A stretch of 64,000 bases of DNA from Caldilineaceae bacterium (GCA_958295845.1 OY282376.1:4663022-4727021), one strand, 5' to 3'. Positions 8,707-18,852 are shown, counted from the stretch's first letter. The notes: generated by a model from the letters alone, not told the origin. Made by a program: numbers and translations.

Positions 8707-9521
8707 GCGGGCGGCCCGGCCAGTTTGGCTTTGCGTATTCGAGTATTTTTCAGGACGAGAGTGTGGTGCGGGCTTACCGGTACCGGCCGCAGTATCCGGC
8801 GGCCACGTTTGAACTGCTGGCTGACCTGGTGCCGGAGAGTTGTGTGCCGAGGGCTGTCCTTGATGCGGGTTGCGGGACTGGTTTTGTGGCGCGTCCGCTG
8901 GCGCGGCTGGTGGACAGAGTTGATGCGGTGGACTTTTCGGGAGCGGCTCTGCGGGAGGGCAGGCGGTTGCCGGGCGGCGATCGCCCGAATTTACGTTGGA
9001 TCGAAGGGCCTATCGAGACGGCGGCTGTTGATCCGCCCTATTGTCTGATCACGGCGGGGGCCAGTCTGCACTGGTTCGATTGGGATGTGGCTTTCCCCCG
9101 CTTCGCGCGGCTGCTGACTGCGGACGGGCTGTTTGTCGCCGTGGGGATGGACCATGAGAGACCGGACTGGATGCGAGAGGAGCTGGGTCCGGTGCTGGCG
9201 CGCTATTCGATGAACAAGGAGTTTGCGCCGTACAGCGCGGCGGGAATTCTGGCGGAGCTGGAGGAGCGGGGACTTTTCCGTTTGATGGGCAGCGCACAGA
9301 CCGACGCGATCGAGTGGCGGCAGCCTATCGGCGAGTGGGTGGAGAGCATTCATGCGCGCAACGGCTTTTCGCGGGACCGGATGGACCCGAGGGAGGCGGC
9401 GGAGGCTGACGCGCTATTTGCTGAGATCGCGACGCGTCATGCGGATGGTGGGGACGGCATGATCAGGCATCGTTACGCGGGCAGGTTGTTGTGGGGGCGG
9501 CCGTTGCTACCGGATGGTTAG
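8703..9521 (+). CDS. Class I SAM-dependent methyltransferase
   Basis: About 272 aa. The glycine-rich SAM motif I VLDAGCGTGFVARPLARL is followed by VDRVDAVDFSG, whose Asp would bind the SAM ribose, and by LITAGASLHWFDWDVAFPRFARLLTADGLFVAVG, the post-motif typical of UbiE/Methyltransf_11 proteins of the trans-aconitate methyltransferase kind. Start ATG 8703 overlaps the previous stop by ATGA. The acceptor is unknown. The C-terminus converges on the HerA-like gene with an 18-nt gap. Confidence 0.87.
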   Translation: MSGRPGQFGFAYSSIFQDESVVRAYRYRPQYPAATFELLADLVPESCVPRAVLDAGCGTGFVARPLARLVDRVDAVDFSGAALREGRRLPGGDRPNLRWIEGPIETAAVDPPYCLITAGASLHWFDWDVAFPRFARLLTADGLFVAVGMDHERPDWMREELGPVLARYSMNKEFAPYSAAGILAELEERGLFRLMGSAQTDAIEWRQPIGEWVESIHARNGFSRDRMDPREAAEADALFAEIATRHADGGDGMIRHRYAGRLLWGRPLLPDG

Positions 9522-9538
9522 ACGGGGCGTGGGAGCGT

Positions 9539-11230
<1,692 letters not shown>

Positions 11231-11293
11231 TTACTTCTCCCAAACGCGATTGCCGAAAGTGAGAAACTGATTACCAAGAGCTTCTGACAGGGC

Positions 11294-11911
11294 TCATCCG
11301 GCGGGTTGTACGATGGACTTCCAGGCTACGTTGTCGCGCATGACCTGTAGGATGGCCTTTTCGTGGGGGAAGAGGCTGCCCAGGCGGTCGATGATCTCCA
11401 GCAGGAGGGCGGGGACCAGCGGGTTGTTGAGGGCGAGGAGCGCGGCTGCGTAGCGCAGGGTCAGGTTGTCGCGCGGGTCGCGGTGGAACTGCCGGACTTC
11501 CTCGTCTGTCAGACGGCGTACGGAAGCGTTGACCTCGGCGGCCAGCCGGGGCGTCCCCTGTTGGGGGCCGGCATCGTCTTGCCAGCCCAGGGCCAAGATG
11601 CCGACGAGCATTGCGGTCTCGTCGATCAGGTCGGGGCTGAACACGGCCTGTTCCGTTTGGGAGGTGAGGCGGGGGCCCAGGTTGGTAAAGTTCGGATTGA
11701 CGAGAAGCGTGTTGTAGATGACGCCGATCAGGCATGGAGGATCTTCGGCCAAATCGGCGGCGGGCTGCTGGGGCAGGTCGATGGCGACGAAAGCGCCAAA
11801 GGCATAGGCGTCGGGCGCAGGACGCTGCTCGCGTTCGAAGGGGCTGGCGAGCTGGCAGACGTAGTCGATATGTGAATTGGAGTTGACGATGATGCCGATC
11901 CGGTCTGTCAT
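11294..11911 (-). CDS. Unknown small protein next to HerA, possibly a lone HAS-barrel-like domain
   Basis: 205 aa, no family I can name. It begins MTDRIGIIVNSNSHIDYVCQL, followed by YAFGAFVAIDL and then LIGVIYNTLLVNPN. This order (strand, variable loop, GxFVxI strand, IGVIxxT strand) resembles a HAS barrel, the N-terminal domain of HerA ATPases, but that is inference from pattern only. The second half is helical (EVNASVRRLTDEEVRQFHRD, LRYAAALLALNNPLVPALLLEIIDRLGSLF). No Shine-Dalgarno is visible before ATG 11911. It precedes the HerA gene by 63 nt on the same strand, so a functional link is plausible. Confidence 0.75.
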   Translation of the reverse strand: MTDRIGIIVNSNSHIDYVCQLASPFEREQRPAPDAYAFGAFVAIDLPQQPAADLAEDPPCLIGVIYNTLLVNPNFTNLGPRLTSQTEQAVFSPDLIDETAMLVGILALGWQDDAGPQQGTPRLAAEVNASVRRLTDEEVRQFHRDPRDNLTLRYAAALLALNNPLVPALLLEIIDRLGSLFPHEKAILQVMRDNVAWKSIVQPAG

Positions 11912-12104
11912 GTGTATATTGAATCAGAATATTTGTTCGATGGCAAATCGAGAGGGGGCGGGTGTGCATTCCAGATTTGGGGTGGGAACAGTTTGACGGG
12001 GGGATTAAACCAGGGGTGGCTGGAACTGATTGCGGGCTCTTGGAGAGACGCAGGGAATCCAGAAGGCCTGACCATACTGGGAAATCCGTTGATTAGGGGG
12101 CTAA

Positions 12105-12125
12105 GGGCAGGTACAGGGCCTGCCC
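12105..12125. repeat. Palindrome GGGCAGG-N7-CCTGCCC
   Basis: Perfect 7-bp inverted repeat with a 7-nt loop in the gap upstream of the small HerA companion. Confidence 0.6.
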
Positions 12126-12139
12126 CTACTGGAGCGTCT

Positions 12140-12300
12140 GGCGGGAATACTGTTGGCTTGGCAAGATGATGGCGAATAGCCAGCACGGGGGCTAGTAAGG
12201 GCGGGGCGTTGCGGGGGCGCAGCCCCTGCACAAGGGAGGGCCGAAGGCCCGGACGCCCGGAACTGCAGTGGTTAGTGGATAGTGGTTAGTGGATAGTGAG
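12140..12300 (+). repeat. Composite interspersed repeat, copy A
   Basis: Contains CTGTTGGCTTGG, then the conserved core at about 12191-12258 with two hairpins (GGGGC-GCA-GCCCC and GGGCC-GAA-GGCCC), then ACTGCAGTGG and GTGGTTA/GTGGATA heptads. The core is nearly identical to copies at 19216 and 59981. Confidence 0.85.
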
Positions 12301-12433
12301 AAACGCTTTCGCTCGCCTTTTCCGGGGGCGCGGATTGATTGTGGTTGAATAGTTACCTTTCGCGGATGGTGAAGAGGGTACGGTGGGCAGTGTGTGAAGA
12401 TAAGGCCGGCCGCAGCGCAGTGGGAACCGGGCG

Positions 12434-13306
12434 TTAGCGGCCGCCCATGCCGGAGAGGGTGATTCCTTCGACGAAACGTTTCTGGGCGAAGACGTAGACG
12501 AGGAGGACGGGCAGCAGGGCGATGACGGAGCCGGCCATGAGCAGGTGCCAGTCGGTGTTGTACTGGCCGCGGAAGGTGGCAAGGCCGACGGGGATGGTGC
12601 GGGTAGCGTTGGAGTTGGAGACGACGAGGGGCCAGAGGAAGTCGTTCCACGAGCCGAGAAAGACGAAGATTGTGAGGGCGGCGAGGACGGGCCCGCTCAG
12701 GGGCATGATGACCTGCGCCCAGATGCGAAAAGAGGAGGCGCCGTCCATGCGGGCGGCCTCGTCCATCTCGACGGGGATACCGCGGAAATACTGACGAAGC
12801 AGAAAGACGGCGAAGACGGAAAAGGCGGTAGGGACGATAAGCGCGTAGAAGGTGTCGAACCAACGCAGGTAGCGGACGAGGATGAAATTGGGGATCATCG
12901 TCACGTGGAACGGGATCATGAGCGTCGCCAGGTAGACGAGGAAGAGCGCTTCCCTGCCGCGGAAGCGTAGGCGGGCGAAGGCGAATGCGGCCAGAGAGGA
13001 GGTCAGAATCTGGAGCGTGGTCACGCTAACGGCGACGAAGAGGCTGTTCAGATAGAAGCGTCCGAAAGGCATCGCCTGCACTGTGTCCAGGTAGTTCCGC
13101 CAGACGACAGGGTTGGGGACGAGGGAGGGGGGGTAGGTGAAAATCTGCGGCGGCGATTTCAGCGAGGTGGCGAGCATCCAGCCGAAGGGCAGCAGCATGC
13201 CGACGCTGCCCAGGATCAAGGCGGCGTGAAGCAACAGGTGTCCCTTATTGAATGTCGCGCCTGGTGCGGCTTCGGGGCGCATAGACGCAGGCGTAGTTGT
13301 GGTCAC
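12434..13306 (-). CDS. Carbohydrate ABC transporter permease, MalG type
   Basis: 290 aa inner-membrane permease with six predicted membrane helices. The cytoplasmic EAA loop reads EMDEAARMDGASSFRIW followed by IMPLSGPVL, matching the conserved EAA-G-IxLP pattern that docks on the ATPase. The C-terminus ends in KRFVEGITLSGMGG, where MalG/UgpE proteins typically have FVxGLTxGAVKG. Its first codons overlap the end of the upstream permease by 4 nt, so the two are coupled. No ATPase gene is in the cluster; such systems often share an MsiK-like ATPase. Confidence 0.93.
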   Translation of the reverse strand: MTTTTPASMRPEAAPGATFNKGHLLLHAALILGSVGMLLPFGWMLATSLKSPPQIFTYPPSLVPNPVVWRNYLDTVQAMPFGRFYLNSLFVAVSVTTLQILTSSLAAFAFARLRFRGREALFLVYLATLMIPFHVTMIPNFILVRYLRWFDTFYALIVPTAFSVFAVFLLRQYFRGIPVEMDEAARMDGASSFRIWAQVIMPLSGPVLAALTIFVFLGSWNDFLWPLVVSNSNATRTIPVGLATFRGQYNTDWHLLMAGSVIALLPVLLVYVFAQKRFVEGITLSGMGGR

Positions 13307-14256
13307 GACTCCCCGCCGGCTTCGTAGTGCACCCAGCGTCGTTGCAGGCGCGTTTGCACGAGGGTAAAGATGAAGATAAAGATGAACAGCACCCAGGCGA
13401 CAGCCGCGCCTCTGCCCATGCGTTGAAATTCGAAGGCCATCTGGTAGATATAGTAGACGATAGTGAGCGTGGCCTGGGCCGGGCCGCCCTGGGTCATCAC
13501 GAAGGCCTCGCTGAAGAGCTGGAAGGCGCCGATCATCTGGATGACCATGAGGAAGAAGGTAGTAGGACTGACCATGGGAAAGGTTACGAAGCGGAAGCGC
13601 TGCCAGGGGCTGGCGCCATCGACTTTGGCGGCATCGTACAGTTCAGTCGGCACGCCCTGCAGTGCGGCCAGGTAGATAACCATTGTAAAGCCGGTGTTCT
13701 TCCACAGAGTCAGGATAACGACGGCAGGTTTGGCCCAGTCGGGATCGTTGAGCCAGTCGGGGGGGCGGATTGGGAGGCCGGTCTCAGCTGCCAGTTCCCA
13801 GATGGCCGCAGCCAGGATACCGAAATCGCGGTTGAAGAACCACTGGAAGACGAGCGCGGCGGCGACGATTGTGGTCACCACCGGCATGAAATAGATCAGG
13901 CGGTAGATTTCAAGCCCGCGCATGCCTTGGTTGAGCGCAACGGCGAGCAGCAGGCCAAAAGCAAGTTGAAGGGGGACGATGGTAACGATGAAGTAGAAGG
14001 TGTTGAAGAGGACTTTGCGAAAGACCCGGTCATTGGTGAGGAGCTGCGAGTAGTTCTCGAGGCCCGCGAACTCCGGGGGGGAGAGCAGATTCCAATTATA
14101 GAAACTGAGTGCAAGGGAGGCGACGACCGGGATGGCGACGAAGATAAGGAAGCCGGCGAAGCTGGGCAGCAGGAACAGATAGGCTTCCCACTGCTGGTCC
14201 GGCCGGTAACGGCGCCAGCGGGACACGGAGGTTTGCGAGGAAGCAGAAGCGGTCAT
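13303..14256 (-). CDS. Carbohydrate ABC transporter permease, MalF/UgpA type
   Basis: 317 aa. Six or seven hydrophobic segments, the first at about 28-50 (FLLPSFAGFLIFVAIPVVASLALSF), which is typical of UgpA/LacF proteins. The EAA loop reads ELYDAAKVDGASPWQRFRFVTFPMVSPT. It forms a heterodimer with the downstream MalG-type permease, which it overlaps by 4 nt. A 14-bp perfect inverted repeat separates it from the binding-protein gene upstream. Confidence 0.93.
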   Translation of the reverse strand: MTASASSQTSVSRWRRYRPDQQWEAYLFLLPSFAGFLIFVAIPVVASLALSFYNWNLLSPPEFAGLENYSQLLTNDRVFRKVLFNTFYFIVTIVPLQLAFGLLLAVALNQGMRGLEIYRLIYFMPVVTTIVAAALVFQWFFNRDFGILAAAIWELAAETGLPIRPPDWLNDPDWAKPAVVILTLWKNTGFTMVIYLAALQGVPTELYDAAKVDGASPWQRFRFVTFPMVSPTTFFLMVIQMIGAFQLFSEAFVMTQGGPAQATLTIVYYIYQMAFEFQRMGRGAAVAWVLFIFIFIFTLVQTRLQRRWVHYEAGGES

Positions 14257-14258
14257 AG

Positions 14259-14283
14259 GAACAGTGGATAGTGGATAGTGTCC
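14259..14283 (+). repeat. GTGGATA heptad tract between transporter genes
   Basis: AACAGTGGATAGTGGATAGTG, two full GTGGATA units directly beside the 14-bp inverted repeat in the binding protein/permease gap. Confidence 0.6.
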
Positions 14284-14311
14284 AGTGGCCAGTCCTGGGA
14301 CTGGCCACTGG
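14282..14311 (-). repeat. Perfect 14-bp inverted repeat in the transporter operon
   Basis: CCAGTGGCCAGTCC and its exact complement separated by 2 nt. Lying between binding protein and permeases on the minus-strand transcript, it may act as an mRNA stability hairpin or partial attenuator that keeps the binding protein in excess, as seen in other sugar transport operons. No T-run follows, so it is not a classic terminator. Confidence 0.8.
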
Positions 14312-14327
14312 TACTAATCACTGCGTT

Positions 14328-15674
14328 TTACTTGGGGAATCCGTTGTCGGCCAGGAAGGCGTCCACCTGCTCGCAGATGGCAGCCAAGCCGTCCGGGACA
14401 GAGACCTCACCGATGAGGATCTGATCGCGGCCGGGGCTGATGAAGGATCCGTTGATCTCGCTCCATTCGACAAAGTAGCCGATGCGGCCCATGCGTGCGT
14501 TTTCGCCTTCAGTGATGAAGGCCTGACGGTTGGCAGGCGGCTGGCCACTGTTGAGGAATGCATCGGATTTGGCGGTGGACTGCAGGGCAGGCAGGATTTC
14601 GCCGGAGGCGGTGTAGATGCGCTGGCCGCCGTCGGTGCTCTGGAGCCAACTCAGGAATGTCCAGGCCTCGTCCTTGTTGTCACTGAGCGCGCTCATGACC
14701 CAAGCTGCGCCGCCGGCGGCGGAGGCGCGCTGGCCGTCAGCGGGAATCGGAATGACCGAGACATCGTAGTTCATGCCGGCGGCGTTGAAGGCAGAGACGC
14801 GGCTGGCGTTCTGGATGATCATCGCTACCTGACCGCTCTGGAAGACAGCGGCGTCACCACCGGCCTGGCTCATATTGGCGGGAGGCATGAAGTAGTTGTT
14901 GTCGAGCATGTCCTTGAAGAACTGCACGGCCTCCACGGCTCCCTCATCGGCCAAGGCGCAGCGCGAGGGGTTGCGCATGTCATCTAGGGCGGTGCCGCGA
15001 TTCTGCATAACCCAAATCATCCACTTGCCGCCCTCCATGCCCAACGCGTAGCGGTTAACGCGGCCGCTTTCTTCGACGTCGGTCAGCAGCTCAGAGACGG
15101 CTGCCAGATCGTCCCATGTCCAGGTTTCATCGGGGTAGGGGACGCCGACCTCGTCGAAGATGTCGATGTTGTAGTAGAGCACTTCGAGGCCGATGTCGCG
15201 CGGGAAGCCATACACGCTGCCCTCGTACATGCCGTACTGGAGCAGAGACGGCCAGTAGTCGTCTGTGTTATAGCCGCTGGCCTCGATCCAGGGGTCCAGG
15301 TTTTCCAGCACGCCCTGCGAGGCATAGTTCACGATGGGCGAGAGGAACAGGACGTCGGGGACGACCGAAGAGTCACCGCTGGCCCAGAGGGTCTGGATCT
15401 TGGTGAAGTAGTCGCCCCAGGGTTCGGCCAGGATCTCGATCGCGATATCCGAGTTCTCTTCCATGAAGGCATCGGCCACCGATTGGTGGGTGGCTACCTC
15501 TGAGGGGCTTCCCCACATGGCCCAGGTGATGGTTACTTTCTCGTCATCCATCGCCGCCATGCCACCATCGTCAGCCGGCGCGATGGGAGCGCAAGCGGAG
15601 ACAAGCAGGGCGGCGAACGCCAGGACAATCAACGCTTTGAAGCTGAAACGGTTCTGCCATTGTCGAATCTTCAT
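14328..15674 (-). CDS. Extracellular sugar-binding lipoprotein (SBP_bac_1 family)
   Basis: About 448 aa. The signal peptide ends with the lipobox LVSAC, followed by a short acidic linker. The mature part shows family-1 binding-protein features: VTITWAMWGSPSEVATHQSVADAFMEENSDI near the start and the FSSP-like hinge regions GGAAWVMSALSDNKDEAWTFLSWLQS near residue 340. ATG 15674 is preceded by GGGAGG at ideal distance; the frame is open seven codons further to 15695. First gene of the operon with the two permeases. Likely binds an oligosaccharide or glycerol-phosphate compound; the ligand cannot be read from sequence. Confidence 0.92.
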   Translation of the reverse strand: MKIRQWQNRFSFKALIVLAFAALLVSACAPIAPADDGGMAAMDDEKVTITWAMWGSPSEVATHQSVADAFMEENSDIAIEILAEPWGDYFTKIQTLWASGDSSVVPDVLFLSPIVNYASQGVLENLDPWIEASGYNTDDYWPSLLQYGMYEGSVYGFPRDIGLEVLYYNIDIFDEVGVPYPDETWTWDDLAAVSELLTDVEESGRVNRYALGMEGGKWMIWVMQNRGTALDDMRNPSRCALADEGAVEAVQFFKDMLDNNYFMPPANMSQAGGDAAVFQSGQVAMIIQNASRVSAFNAAGMNYDVSVIPIPADGQRASAAGGAAWVMSALSDNKDEAWTFLSWLQSTDGGQRIYTASGEILPALQSTAKSDAFLNSGQPPANRQAFITEGENARMGRIGYFVEWSEINGSFISPGRDQILIGEVSVPDGLAAICEQVDAFLADNGFPK

Positions 15675-15721
15675 TAGGTTCCTCCCTAAGTACATCTGAA
15701 ACTGCGAATAAATGGTCGAAT

Positions 15722-15744
15722 GCGCTCCTGCTCTAGAGGAGCGC
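15722..15744 (-). promoter_or_regulatory. Leader hairpin upstream of the sugar-binding protein gene
   Basis: GCGCTCCT and AGGAGCGC form a perfect 8-bp stem with a 7-nt loop, between the predicted transcription start and the ribosome site. Confidence 0.5.
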
Positions 15745-15770
15745 GGTGGGGTTGCGTCAACTGCTGAATT

Positions 15771-15788
15771 ACCGCGTGTAAGCGCGGT
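15771..15788 (-). promoter_or_regulatory. Operator-like inverted repeat ACCGCG-N6-CGCGGT
   Basis: Six-bp arms with a 6-nt centre, lying at or just after the predicted transcription start of the sugar transporter operon, where a repressor would block initiation. Confidence 0.45.
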
Positions 15789-15794
15789 CTGCCT

Positions 15795-15823
15795 ATTGTA
15801 CAGGATTCGAGATTGCGGTTCAA
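15795..15823 (-). promoter_or_regulatory. Predicted sigma-70 promoter of the sugar transporter operon
   Basis: On the minus strand TTGAAC, 17-nt spacer, TACAAT; about 120 nt upstream of the binding-protein start. Confidence 0.65.
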
Positions 15824-15935
15824 ACGCAACTTTTCTTAGCCCCGCTCTCTGTCGGGCAAACAGCGTGATTTGCCAGGGTCAATTGACTCCTTTCCGGGCA
15901 AGATGCTTTCAGGAGGACCGACGGCGCAGTCGGGC

Positions 15936-16328
15936 CTATTCGGCTTCGATCGCCTGCAGCCTCTCTTCTGCCTGAAGGCGGGCGGCTGTTTCGGCTGCGT
16001 CCTCCATGGTGAGGACAAAGCCGGTTTCCATCTTGATCAGCTTGGCGTTGTCATGTGTTTTGACATACTGATGGAGAAGGGCAAGGAACCAGAATCCAAG
16101 ATCGAGTTGCGGCGCGTTGGACGAGGGCTTTGCCTCCAGTATGCCGTTGTTCCATTCATAGCTGACGTCGATGTCGGGGTAGGGGTTCTCATACCATTTG
16201 TCCCAGTATTCTTCCAGGGAGACATGACGTCCTTCGTCCGGCGCGAGTGGATTGACTGGCGCGGCACGACCCTTGGTCTTCTCTTTCTGTTCCTTTTGCA
16301 GATCATGCATTGCTTCTGCAGATCTCAT
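15936..16328 (-). pseudogene. Uma2-family nuclease gene with its catalytic middle missing
   Basis: 130 aa. The N-terminal half has the Uma2 (DUF820) entry pattern: SLEEYWDKWYENPYPDIDVSYEWNNGILEAKPSS, then LGFWFLALLHQYVKTHDNAKLIKMETGFVL. In full-length relatives this is followed by the PD-(D/E)xK core with the PDLVVEV-type strand. Here the sequence jumps straight to MEDAAETAARLQAEERLQAIEAE, the helical tail often found at the C-terminus. The nuclease centre is therefore deleted in frame. Start ATG 16328 has AGGAG upstream, so a stable short protein could still be made. Confidence 0.6.
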
Positions 16329-16450
16329 GCATTCTCCTCTTGCACTGTCAGGACGAATCTTAACCTTTGGGCAGCTGCCGGCTCTGTGTGGATGCTTACA
16401 CAGTTTATTTGACCGTTCCCGGCCTGCGGCAGGGCATCCTGTGCAGCCGG

Positions 16451-16930
16451 CTACTTTTTGCTTGCGGCCAGCGTGCGGCGGAACTGATCAAGGTGGGCTT
16501 CGCCGTGTTCGACGTAGAGTTCAAGCTGTCTGGCCAGGGTGACGGCTCCGCTTTCCGGGTGCTGGCCGGTGCGCTGCCAGGCGTCTTCGGGCAGGTTTTG
16601 CCAGAATATGACCCAGCGGGCGTGGAGCGCTTTCAGCAGGGCCAAGGAATCGGACAGGTCGGCGCTGCTGCCGTCGGAAAGCAGGGCCCATGCACCCTCG
16701 TCGTAGGGCTTGAGGGTTGGATTGTCTTCGGTTGCCATCAGTTTGCAGCGCACATAGCTGTTTATGTGGGAATCGGCGATGTGATGGACGTTCTGGGCCA
16801 CGGTCCATTCGGTGGGCAATGGTTTTGCGGTCAGTTCTTGCGGTGAAAGTCCGGTTATCAGTTCTTCGACCTGCTGCGGCAGGCGGCGGATTTTCTCGAT
16901 CGCTTCTTCACGTGCGCTGTTTACCGGCAT
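16451..16930 (-). CDS. DinB-superfamily protein (YfiT-like four-helix metal protein)
   Basis: 159 aa four-helix protein. The metal-binding histidines are visible as QNVHHIADSHIN near residue 48 and EHGEAHLDQFRR near residue 142, the usual three-His arrangement of DinB/YfiT proteins. The N-terminal helix EAIEKIRRLPQQVEELITGLSPQELTAKP followed by WTVAQNVHHIAD is characteristic. Members include thiol (bacillithiol, mycothiol) S-transferases and proteins of unknown role. Start ATG 16930 has only a weak ribosome site. Confidence 0.88.
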   Translation of the reverse strand: MPVNSAREEAIEKIRRLPQQVEELITGLSPQELTAKPLPTEWTVAQNVHHIADSHINSYVRCKLMATEDNPTLKPYDEGAWALLSDGSSADLSDSLALLKALHARWVIFWQNLPEDAWQRTGQHPESGAVTLARQLELYVEHGEAHLDQFRRTLAASKK

Positions 16931-16937
16931 GTCAGTG

Positions 16938-16962
16938 CATTCTCACTGTTCATTCTCACTGT
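16938..16962. repeat. Direct repeat CATTCTCACTGT, two copies at 13-bp period
   Basis: Two identical 12-mers, starts 13 bp apart, directly upstream of the DinB gene. Possible regulator-binding site. Confidence 0.5.
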
Positions 16963-17039
16963 GTTTGTCGGTTGATCCACATCGGGTTGGGCAGTGGTCG
17001 CGCGGTATGCGACTGCATACGGCAACCTTCTTTTACCAA

Positions 17040-18773
17040 TTAACGGTCGGTTCTGGATATAGTCAACCTTTGCCCCGCTGCCGGCGCTGATACGGTTGAC
17101 CATTGCCCGTCCGGCCAGCGGATTAGGAGGAGGCTGGGCGGGGTTTCGGCGGGAAAGCCGAAGTGCAGCTGCCCGGGGTCGCTGGACAGGTAGGCACGCG
17201 TCACGCGCACGTCGCGGCGCAGGCGGCCTGCGGGCGTCTCGAGTATGGCTGTTGCGCCGATGGCCGCCGGGTTGGCGCTGCCGGGCTGGCGCAGCTCGAC
17301 CTGCAGTGAGGCGCCGCCGCAGAGGCGATTTTCGAACAGCTGGGCATTGCCGCGCAGATTGTTGACGACGATATCGAGGTCGCCGTCACCGTCGAGGTCG
17401 CCCTGGGCTGCGCCGCGTCCGCCGCGCTCGCTGCCGAGGCCCCAGGCCGGCATACGTTCGAATCGGCCGCCGGTGTTGCGCAGGGCTTGATTGCGCTCGA
17501 CCAACTCATGATCTTCCATGTGGGCAAAGGTTGTGGATTCGGCAAAGCCGTTGACGATATAGAGATCGAGTTGCCCATCCTGGTCGAGGTCGCCGAAGAG
17601 GCCGGACCAGGTCCAGCCGGTGGCATCGAGTTGCCGATCGCGCCCGAGATTTTGGAAGGCGCCGCCCTGGTCGGCGACCAGGAGCATATTTTCCATGCGC
17701 TGGGGGTCGCCGGCGGGCAAGGGGTGATGTTCTGCTTCCATCAGAGGCGCCCATGCGCGCATGGTATCGGGGTTCATATCGGGCGGCTTCATGTCGCTGG
17801 CAAAGAGCGCGGTCCGGCCGGAGTTGTCGACGTCGGCCAGGTCGAAGCTCATTGTGCTGTGGGTCGTTTCGGGGAAGATTGTTGCCAACTGCCAGCCGTC
17901 GGCGTCATTGCGCCAAAACTGATCGGGCAGGGCGAAGTCATTGCCGACGAGCAGGTCGGGGCGGCCGTCGCCGTCCTCATCCCAGAGGGCGATAGCGAGA
18001 GCCTGGGCCTCATTGGCGAGGCGCTGGGCGCGAAAACCATCGGTCTCGTTCCAGTGGATATAGACGCCAGCCTCGCCCTTGAGCCGATACTCGTTACCGA
18101 GCTCGGTCAGCAGCCCGATATCATAGGAGGCAGTGACAGCGTCGAGGTCGCCGTCGCCGTCCAGGTCGGCCCAGTCGATGGCGTAGGCAGGCTTGGCAAG
18201 GCCGTTGACAAACTCCTGGACGAAACGGCCGGGAGTGTCCGCGGCCAGATCAGCGCCGCGGTTGCGCCAAAAATTGATCGCGCCGCCGACGCGAGTCAGC
18301 GCGAGGTCGGTCCAGCCATCTCCGTCAACGTCGACGGCGGCTACGGCGCGCGTGCGCCCGATCGGCATCTGTTCCTGCCGGAAATTCAGGTTCCCTTCAT
18401 TCCAGAAGATGGAGTTGGGGTTGTCGTAGTTGCCGAGGACCAGATCAAGGTCGCCGTCGTTATCGAGGTCGTTGATGGCAACCCCGGCGCCATTGGCTTC
18501 ATACATGCGGATGATGCCGTCTGCGGTTGTTGTGTTGTGGGGGAGGTCGTGGGTGACGAACTGGTCGGAACAGAGATCGGCGTCGGACCCGACCTGCTCG
18601 ACGTAGACTGAAGCGGGCACGGTCAGGTTGAGGGGATCGTAGTTCGGGGCGCAGCCGCTGAGCGCCAGGCAGAGGAGGGCAAGCAGTACAGCGGCGGCCG
18701 GGGCTGCGAAATTGACAGATTGTTTGCTCGAAATAGCGGCAGAAACGTGTTGCCCATTCCCATATTCCTTCAC
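17040..18773 (-). CDS. FG-GAP/VCBS-repeat lipoprotein with C-terminal ASPIC/UnbV domain (CRTAC1-like)
   Basis: 577 aa surface lipoprotein. The signal segment AAAVLLALLCLALSGC gives a lipobox. Then come several beta-propeller FG-GAP repeats with the calcium-type pattern DxDxDGxxD: NDLDNDGDLDLVLGN, VDVDGDGWTDLALTR, ADLDGDGDLDAVTAS, WDEDGDGRPDLLVGN, FGDLDQDGQLDLYIVN and GDLDGDGDLDIVVNN. The C-terminal 100 residues (PAAIGATAILETPAGRL, RAYLSSDPGQLHFGF, IRWPDGQWSTV) match the ASPIC/UnbV domain. Start is GTG 18773 with GGGAG upstream. Predicted role: extracellular binding or adhesion; substrate unknown. Confidence 0.9.
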   Translation of the reverse strand: MKEYGNGQHVSAAISSKQSVNFAAPAAAVLLALLCLALSGCAPNYDPLNLTVPASVYVEQVGSDADLCSDQFVTHDLPHNTTTADGIIRMYEANGAGVAINDLDNDGDLDLVLGNYDNPNSIFWNEGNLNFRQEQMPIGRTRAVAAVDVDGDGWTDLALTRVGGAINFWRNRGADLAADTPGRFVQEFVNGLAKPAYAIDWADLDGDGDLDAVTASYDIGLLTELGNEYRLKGEAGVYIHWNETDGFRAQRLANEAQALAIALWDEDGDGRPDLLVGNDFALPDQFWRNDADGWQLATIFPETTHSTMSFDLADVDNSGRTALFASDMKPPDMNPDTMRAWAPLMEAEHHPLPAGDPQRMENMLLVADQGGAFQNLGRDRQLDATGWTWSGLFGDLDQDGQLDLYIVNGFAESTTFAHMEDHELVERNQALRNTGGRFERMPAWGLGSERGGRGAAQGDLDGDGDLDIVVNNLRGNAQLFENRLCGGASLQVELRQPGSANPAAIGATAILETPAGRLRRDVRVTRAYLSSDPGQLHFGFPAETPPSLLLIRWPDGQWSTVSAPAAGQRLTISRTDR

Positions 18774-18823
18774 GGATCTGTCTCCCAGTTGTGCTGCAAA
18801 TAAAGGCGTATTTCGTTGTATCC

Positions 18824-18852
18824 AGTATATGCCGAAGGAAGGCGGCTGTCAA
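18824..18852 (-). promoter_or_regulatory. Predicted sigma-70 promoter of the FG-GAP lipoprotein
   Basis: Minus strand TTGACA, 17-nt spacer, TATACT; about 50 nt upstream of the GTG start. A near-consensus site. Confidence 0.75.

Larger units (their letters stand above)
11912..12433. other. Gene-free stretch holding repeats and hairpins
   Basis: 522 bp with no credible gene. It contains a hairpin at 12105-12125, one copy of the composite interspersed repeat from about 12140, a heptad tract, and a segment near 12335-12400 (GTGGTTGAATAG) that resembles the stretch after repeat copy C near 60145. Confidence 0.7.

Noticed and set aside
12192..12863. Long minus-strand frame including GPPLCRGCAPATPRP
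   Set aside because: This peptide comes from the composite repeat core and recurs at each copy; the frame also overlaps the MalG-type gene.
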